Source of the DNA: Nocardioidaceae bacterium
Lineage (GTDB): Bacteria > Actinomycetota > Actinomycetes > Propionibacteriales > Nocardioidaceae
Direction: 5' to 3'
Length of the DNA stretch: 9,095 nucleotides
Assembly: GCA_013698435.1 (NCBI GenBank)
Contig: JACCVA010000379.1
Span: forward strand, 1-9,095
This document shows, piece after piece, positions 5,803 to 9,095 of this stretch; within the stretch, counting starts at the first letter, position 1; every line of letters begins with the position of its first letter. The notes beneath the pieces were generated by a model. The model was not told the origin of the DNA. It saw nothing but the letters and a program-made list of their open reading frames with translations, and searched no databases. The position numbers and the translations under genes were made by a program.

Positions 5803-7323
5803 ATGAACCTGATGCGCACCAAGAGCATCGAGCAGTCAATTGCCGACACCGAGGAACCCGAACACCAGCTACGCAAACAGCTCGGTGCGCTGCAGCTGAC
5901 CGTCTTCGGTGTCGGCGTCATCATCGGTACCGGCATCTTCGTGCTCACCGGCGAGGCAGCCGGCGCCAAGGCCGGTCCCGCGGTTGCGCTCTCGTTCGTC
6001 TTCTCAGGCATCGCCTGCGCCCTGGCGGCGTTGTGTTACGCGGAGTTCGCCAGCACGGTGCCCGTTGCCGGCTCGGCGTACACATTCTCCTACGCGAGCC
6101 TCGGCGAGCTCGTCGCCTGGATCATCGGCTGGGACCTCATCCTTGAGCTGGCGCTCGGCGCGAGCACGGTCGCGGTCGGATGGTCGACGTACTTCGCCGA
6201 TGTGATGAGCGAGGCCGGCATCACCATCCCGACCTGGGCCTACTCGGTGAACCCCGACGCCCCGGGCCTGCAGCACAACTTCGTCGCGGCGGCCATCGTG
6301 CTCATCTTGACCGCTGTCATCTGCCTGGGCATCAAGGTCTCCTCGCAGGTCAACTTCGTGATGGTGGTGATCAAGCTCTCCGTCGTGCTGCTGGTGATCA
6401 TCGCCGGGCTGTTCTTCATCAAGTCTGGCAACTACTCGCCCTTCATCCCACCCTCGGGCTCGGAGGCTGCGCCGGGTTCGGCACCCACGGAGTCCCTGCT
6501 GCAGGATCTCGGGTTCGCGCCCGGCGCCTTCGGGTTCAGCGGCATCTTCACCGGAGCGGCCCTGGTGTTCTTCGCCTACATCGGCTTCGACATCGTGGCG
6601 ACGGCTGCCGAGGAGACGAAGAACCCCCAGCGAGACATGCCCATCGGCATCCTCTCGTCCTTGGGCATCTGCACCGTCCTCTACGTCGCGGTGTCGCTCG
6701 TGATCACCGGGATGGTCAAGTACACCGACATCGAGGTCGAAGCTCCGCTGGCGGCGGCGTTCCGGTCGGTCGGCCACCCAGGGATCGCGACCACGATCTC
6801 GGTGGGTGCGCTGGTGGGTCTGACGACCGTGATGATGATCTTGATGCTGGGTCAGAGCCGAGTCTTCTTCGCGATGAGCCGTGACCGGTTGCTGCCTGCT
6901 GTCTTCTCCAAGGTCAGCCCCCGGTTCGGTACGCCGATCCGTACCTCGATCACGACGGGCGTCGTCGTCGCGTTGATCTCGACGTTCGTGCCGCTGACCG
7001 AGCTGGCGGAGCTGGTGAACATCGGAACCCTGTTCGCCTTCGTGCTCGTCGCCATCGGCATCCTCGTGCTGCGGCGCACCAGGCCCGATCTGGAGCGCGC
7101 CTTCCGCTGCCCCGGCGTACCCGTGGTCCCGATCCTTGCCGTGCTCGCCTCCGTCTACCTGATGCTGAACCTGCCGACCGCTACCTGGGTCCGGTTCTTC
7201 GTCTGGATGGCCATCGGCATCGTCGTGTACCTGGTCTACGGCGCTCGCCGCAGCCGGCTCGTGACCGACCCGAACTACTCGCGCGAGGCCGACGCGGCAA
7301 GCTCAGACCAGCGCGCGACGTAG
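5803..7323 (+). CDS. APC-superfamily amino acid permease (CAT-like)
   Basis: This 506-residue inner-membrane transporter probably imports amino acids by proton coupling or exchange. The family is the amino acid-polyamine-organocation superfamily, most like the cationic amino acid transporter (CAT) branch and B. subtilis YfnA-type proteins. After a polar N-terminus of about 28 residues, TM1 carries the unwound substrate-site motif GVGVIIGTGIFVLTG (36-50). TM2 to TM3 contain YAEFASTVPVAGSAYTFSY (79-97) and the segment GELVAWIIGWDLILE. TM6 with its following loop is FFAYIGFDIVATAAEETKNP (256-275), typical of CAT proteins, followed by QRDMP. The loop GQSRVFFAMSRDRLLP (350-365) is also diagnostic. 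About 12 hydrophobic segments are visible, ending near residue 480, followed by a polar tail. The exact substrate cannot be read from the sequence. The neighbours give no catabolic context. It is probably transcribed alone and ends at a hairpin shared with the convergent operon. Confidence 0.92.
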   Translation: MNLMRTKSIEQSIADTEEPEHQLRKQLGALQLTVFGVGVIIGTGIFVLTGEAAGAKAGPAVALSFVFSGIACALAALCYAEFASTVPVAGSAYTFSYASLGELVAWIIGWDLILELALGASTVAVGWSTYFADVMSEAGITIPTWAYSVNPDAPGLQHNFVAAAIVLILTAVICLGIKVSSQVNFVMVVIKLSVVLLVIIAGLFFIKSGNYSPFIPPSGSEAAPGSAPTESLLQDLGFAPGAFGFSGIFTGAALVFFAYIGFDIVATAAEETKNPQRDMPIGILSSLGICTVLYVAVSLVITGMVKYTDIEVEAPLAAAFRSVGHPGIATTISVGALVGLTTVMMILMLGQSRVFFAMSRDRLLPAVFSKVSPRFGTPIRTSITTGVVVALISTFVPLTELAELVNIGTLFAFVLVAIGILVLRRTRPDLERAFRCPGVPVVPILAVLASVYLMLNLPTATWVRFFVWMAIGIVVYLVYGARRSRLVTDPNYSREADAASSDQRAT

Positions 7324-7339
7324 GGACGCAGCTGGCTCG

Positions 7340-7385
7340 AGCACACGGTCGCGACTCCGGTAGGACCGGACGTCGCGGTCGTGCT
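7340..7385. terminator. Bidirectional hairpin terminator between convergent genes
   Basis: A long imperfect hairpin lies in the 73-base gap between the permease stop and the stop of the minus-strand anti-sigma-like gene. AGCAC (7340-7344) pairs with GTGCT (7381-7385). CGCGAC (7350-7355) pairs with GTCGCG (7372-7377). TCCGGT (7356-7361) pairs with ACCGGA (7365-7370) around the loop AGG. C7371 is bulged and one small internal loop interrupts the stem. There are 17 base pairs, mostly G-C, with no U-tract. Its place between tail-to-tail genes suggests it ends transcription from both sides. Confidence 0.7.
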
Positions 7386-7396
7386 GGTTCGGTGGC

Positions 7397-8521
7397 TCAG
7401 CCGTCGGTGAGGTCTGCACCGACAGGGAGCTGGACCTTGCCGAGGACTCCGACGGACTCCCTGTCGGGCGAGCACGAGCCGGCCGAGATCGAGCAGGTCA
7501 GCAGGTCGAATGGTTCGTCCTCGCTGTTTCCGCGGGGGATGCCCAAGGCGACGTAGCTGTCGTTGTCGATCCACTGCACGACTGCGGTGAACGAGTAGCC
7601 CTCGGCGACGGGGGTGACCTCTCGACCGTTGGCTGCCACGAAGACCTGCTCGGAGTCCTGCGGGTCGGTCGCCACGTAACCGGCGTCAGGGGACAACGTG
7701 GCGTGGTTGTAACCGGGCACGGTCGGACCCTTGGCGTCAGGGTCGGCACTGACGGTGATGCCCAGGCCAGGAAGGAACGCTCTGCGCGCCAGCACCCCGT
7801 CGGCGACATCGGCCAGCCACAGCGTGCTGGCGCCCGGCTTGACGACGGTCGACTGCCCCGCCTCGATGTCGTAGCTGACGACTCCGTCCGCGGTGTGCCA
7901 GTACGCAGTCGAACCGTCGAGGGCGAGAACCGCCAGTAGGTCGAACTCGCCGGCGTGCGGCGGCTGTGGCGGCTGCGGCACACTCGCCACCTCGCGTCGC
8001 GCGGTCATGTCGTAGACCTTGAAGGCCGAAGCATCCGTGTCCATCCACGTCACGTAGGAGCCGTCGTCTCCGGCAGCGAGCATCGTCCCGTAGGGCTGGT
8101 CGGTCGCCCCGATCTTCTCGACAGAGCTGCCGTCGGCCGTGAAGACGGTGCCGTCGCTGTCGGTGAACACGAAACCGTCGTCGGTCTGCACGAACGACGC
8201 GAGGGAGTGCGGTGCGACGTCGATCTGCTGGTCGCCGTAGTGGATGACCGAGCCGGTGGAGTACGTCGTCGTACGCTGCTCGAACGCTCCGGCAGGCTGA
8301 GCCGGCCGGATCCCGTCTGGTTGCGACACCTGGTCGGTGTCGATCACGGTCGCGGCGGTGACGGCGATCGTGACGACCGCGGCCGTGCTGGCAACGGCAC
8401 CGGTGATGCGGTGTCGACGGATCCGTTTGTCGCCGGTGGCGACGATCGCCTCCAGGTCGAGGTGCGGCCGTTCCGCTGCCTCTGCGCGTTCGTTCAGGAC
8501 GTCCTTCAGCAGTTCATTCAT
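7397..8521 (-). CDS. Single-pass membrane protein, probable anti-sigma factor/sensor with propeller-like outer domain
   Basis: The protein has 374 residues. The start is ATG at 8521, overlapping the sigma gene's stop as ATGA, so translation is probably coupled. A longer in-frame reading from 8737 would run deep into the sigma gene and is rejected. Residues 1-38 are a charged cytoplasmic segment (MNELLKDVL, then basic DKRIRRHR). One membrane helix spans about 39-60 (ITGAVASTAAVVTIAVTAATVI). The remaining 310 or so residues should lie outside the membrane. They are rich in short beta-strand-like repeats with Trp, Tyr and Asp-Gly turns (DDGSYVTWMD, GSTAYWHTADG, SPDAGYVATD), suggesting a beta-propeller. 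The only two cysteines, C343 and C350, could form a disulfide. There is no HxxxCxxC zinc anti-sigma motif. The sigma-inhibiting role is inferred from gene order and topology, as for partners of other SigE-family factors. A secreted sensor unrelated to sigma binding remains possible. Confidence 0.8.
   Translation of the reverse strand: MNELLKDVLNERAEAAERPHLDLEAIVATGDKRIRRHRITGAVASTAAVVTIAVTAATVIDTDQVSQPDGIRPAQPAGAFEQRTTTYSTGSVIHYGDQQIDVAPHSLASFVQTDDGFVFTDSDGTVFTADGSSVEKIGATDQPYGTMLAAGDDGSYVTWMDTDASAFKVYDMTARREVASVPQPPQPPHAGEFDLLAVLALDGSTAYWHTADGVVSYDIEAGQSTVVKPGASTLWLADVADGVLARRAFLPGLGITVSADPDAKGPTVPGYNHATLSPDAGYVATDPQDSEQVFVAANGREVTPVAEGYSFTAVVQWIDNDSYVALGIPRGNSEDEPFDLLTCSISAGSCSPDRESVGVLGKVQLPVGADLTDG
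7419..7467. repeat. 11-bp perfect inverted repeat inside the 3' end of the anti-sigma-like gene
   Basis: CCGACAGGGAG (7419-7429) and CTCCCTGTCGG (7457-7467) are exact reverse complements separated by 27 bases, all inside the coding sequence near its stop. The element could form a stem-loop in the mRNA about 20 bases before the stop codon, or be a chance repeat. It is distinct from the terminator hairpin downstream. Confidence 0.6.
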
Positions 8522-9054
8522 TGCCCCATCACCATCCCGTTCGGCTCGTTCGGCACGAGTACCGTGTCTGTCCCCAACGCCTGACGTAGCTTCTTCAAGC
8601 CGTCGAAGACCTGACTCTTGACCGTCCCCACCGAGCAGCCGAGCGCCGCTGCGGTCTGCGCCTCGGTGAGGTCCTCGTAGTAGCGCAGCACGATCGCGGC
8701 ACGCTGCCTCGGCGCAAGGTTCTGCAGCTCCCGCCACATCCGGTCGCGTTCGGCGATGTCGTCACCGTGACCGGCGTGGCCCCGCTCGGGCACATCACCT
8801 CGCGGTTTCTCGTTGTGCCACGACTTGCGACGCCACCACGAGATGGCGGTCGTTGTGATCGCCTTGCGGGTGTAGGCCTCGGCGTTGTTGATGTCGTGCA
8901 GCCGCGGCCAGGCGACGTACGTCTTCGTGAGCGCCTCCTGAAGGAGGTCCTCTGCGAGCGCGTGGTCGCCCACCATCAGGTACGCCGCCCGGAAGAGGGC
9001 GCCGGAACGCGCAGCGGCAAACTCGGCGAAGGCTGCGGTGTCTCGGTGTGCCAT
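8518..9054 (-). CDS. SigE-family RNA polymerase sigma factor (ECF type)
   Basis: This 178-residue group 4 sigma factor recruits RNA polymerase to a small regulon. Sigma region 2 spans about residues 8-76: FAEFAAARSGALFRAAYLMVGD, then the core-binding DLLQEALTKTYVAWPRL, then NAEAYTRKAITTTAISWWRRKSW, a signature of the actinobacterial SigE family. A variable linker (about 78-103) leads to region 4 (about 104-157): LAPRQRAAIVLRYYEDLTEAQTAAALGCSVGTVKSQV, with the helix-turn-helix at about 131-150, then a short tail. The length is typical, with no SnoaL-like or other C-terminal extension. ATG 9054 is preceded by a good ribosome binding site. Its stop overlaps the next gene's start (ATGA), pairing it with the membrane protein that probably restrains it. 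Such factors often transcribe their own operon; only 41 upstream bases are visible, and no certain promoter could be read there. Confidence 0.93.
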   Translation of the reverse strand: MAHRDTAAFAEFAAARSGALFRAAYLMVGDHALAEDLLQEALTKTYVAWPRLHDINNAEAYTRKAITTTAISWWRRKSWHNEKPRGDVPERGHAGHGDDIAERDRMWRELQNLAPRQRAAIVLRYYEDLTEAQTAAALGCSVGTVKSQVFDGLKKLRQALGTDTVLVPNEPNGMVMGQ

Positions 9055-9059
9055 TGCTG

Positions 9060-9067
9060 CCCTTTCC
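9060..9067 (-). promoter_or_regulatory. Ribosome binding site of the sigma factor gene
   Basis: On the minus strand GGAAAGGG lies five bases before ATG 9054. It supports this start for the sigma factor. Confidence 0.7.
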
Positions 9068-9095
9068 GTGGTCCGGAGACGGTTCGCCTCACACC

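Noticed and set aside
8522..8737. N-terminal extension of the anti-sigma-like protein into the sigma gene
   Set aside because: It would overlap the conserved sigma region 4 by 216 bases. The ATGA overlap at 8521-8518 is the usual arrangement.
1..9095. tRNA, rRNA, CRISPR array, IS element, att site, riboswitch
   Set aside because: No tRNA-like fold, spaced direct repeats, transposase motifs or terminal inverted repeats were seen. The dxs leader of about 50 bases is too short and lacks THI-box elements for a thiamine riboswitch.

Overview
The window is GC-rich and densely coded, with G/C-ending codons, ATG/GTG starts, a SigE-family sigma factor and an actinobacterial-type LexA box. This points to a high-GC actinobacterium, most likely a Nocardioidaceae-like member of the Propionibacteriales. 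The lineage is inferred from protein style only. No rRNA, tRNA, CRISPR array, insertion sequence or att site was seen, and no stretch without a gene exceeds about 100 bases. It reads as ordinary chromosome rather than a mobile region.

Layout. (1) Bases 1-2466 (+) hold the 3' part of a gene for a very large membrane protein with an N-terminal zinc ribbon and about 25 hydrophobic segments; its start lies upstream of the window. (2) 2485-3285 (+) encodes a GNAT acetyltransferase, 18 bases downstream and probably cotranscribed. (3) 3327-3698 (+) is a small gene of unknown function (123 aa). It sits behind a perfect actinobacterial LexA/SOS operator (3291-3306) and a -10 hexamer placed so that the transcript should begin at or next to the GTG start (leaderless). 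(4) 3798-5714 (+) is dxs, the first enzyme of the non-mevalonate isoprenoid pathway, with all key catalytic residues visible. (5) 5803-7323 (+) encodes an APC-superfamily (CAT-like) amino acid permease. (6) A hairpin at 7340-7385 separates it from a convergent two-gene operon on the minus strand. That operon encodes a SigE-family sigma factor (9054-8518) and, overlapping it by ATGA, a single-pass membrane protein (8521-7397) that looks like its anti-sigma/sensor partner.

How the genes work together. Three units are likely: the membrane protein with the GNAT gene; the SOS-controlled small gene followed by dxs, where read-through could join a DNA-damage promoter to isoprenoid synthesis although dxs appears to have its own -10 and a strong ribosome binding site; and the sigma/anti-sigma pair. 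The most notable observation is the LexA-controlled small gene, a candidate uncharacterised member of the SOS regulon. The sigma/propeller-like sensor pair and the zinc-ribbon polytopic protein are also largely uncharacterised kinds of protein.
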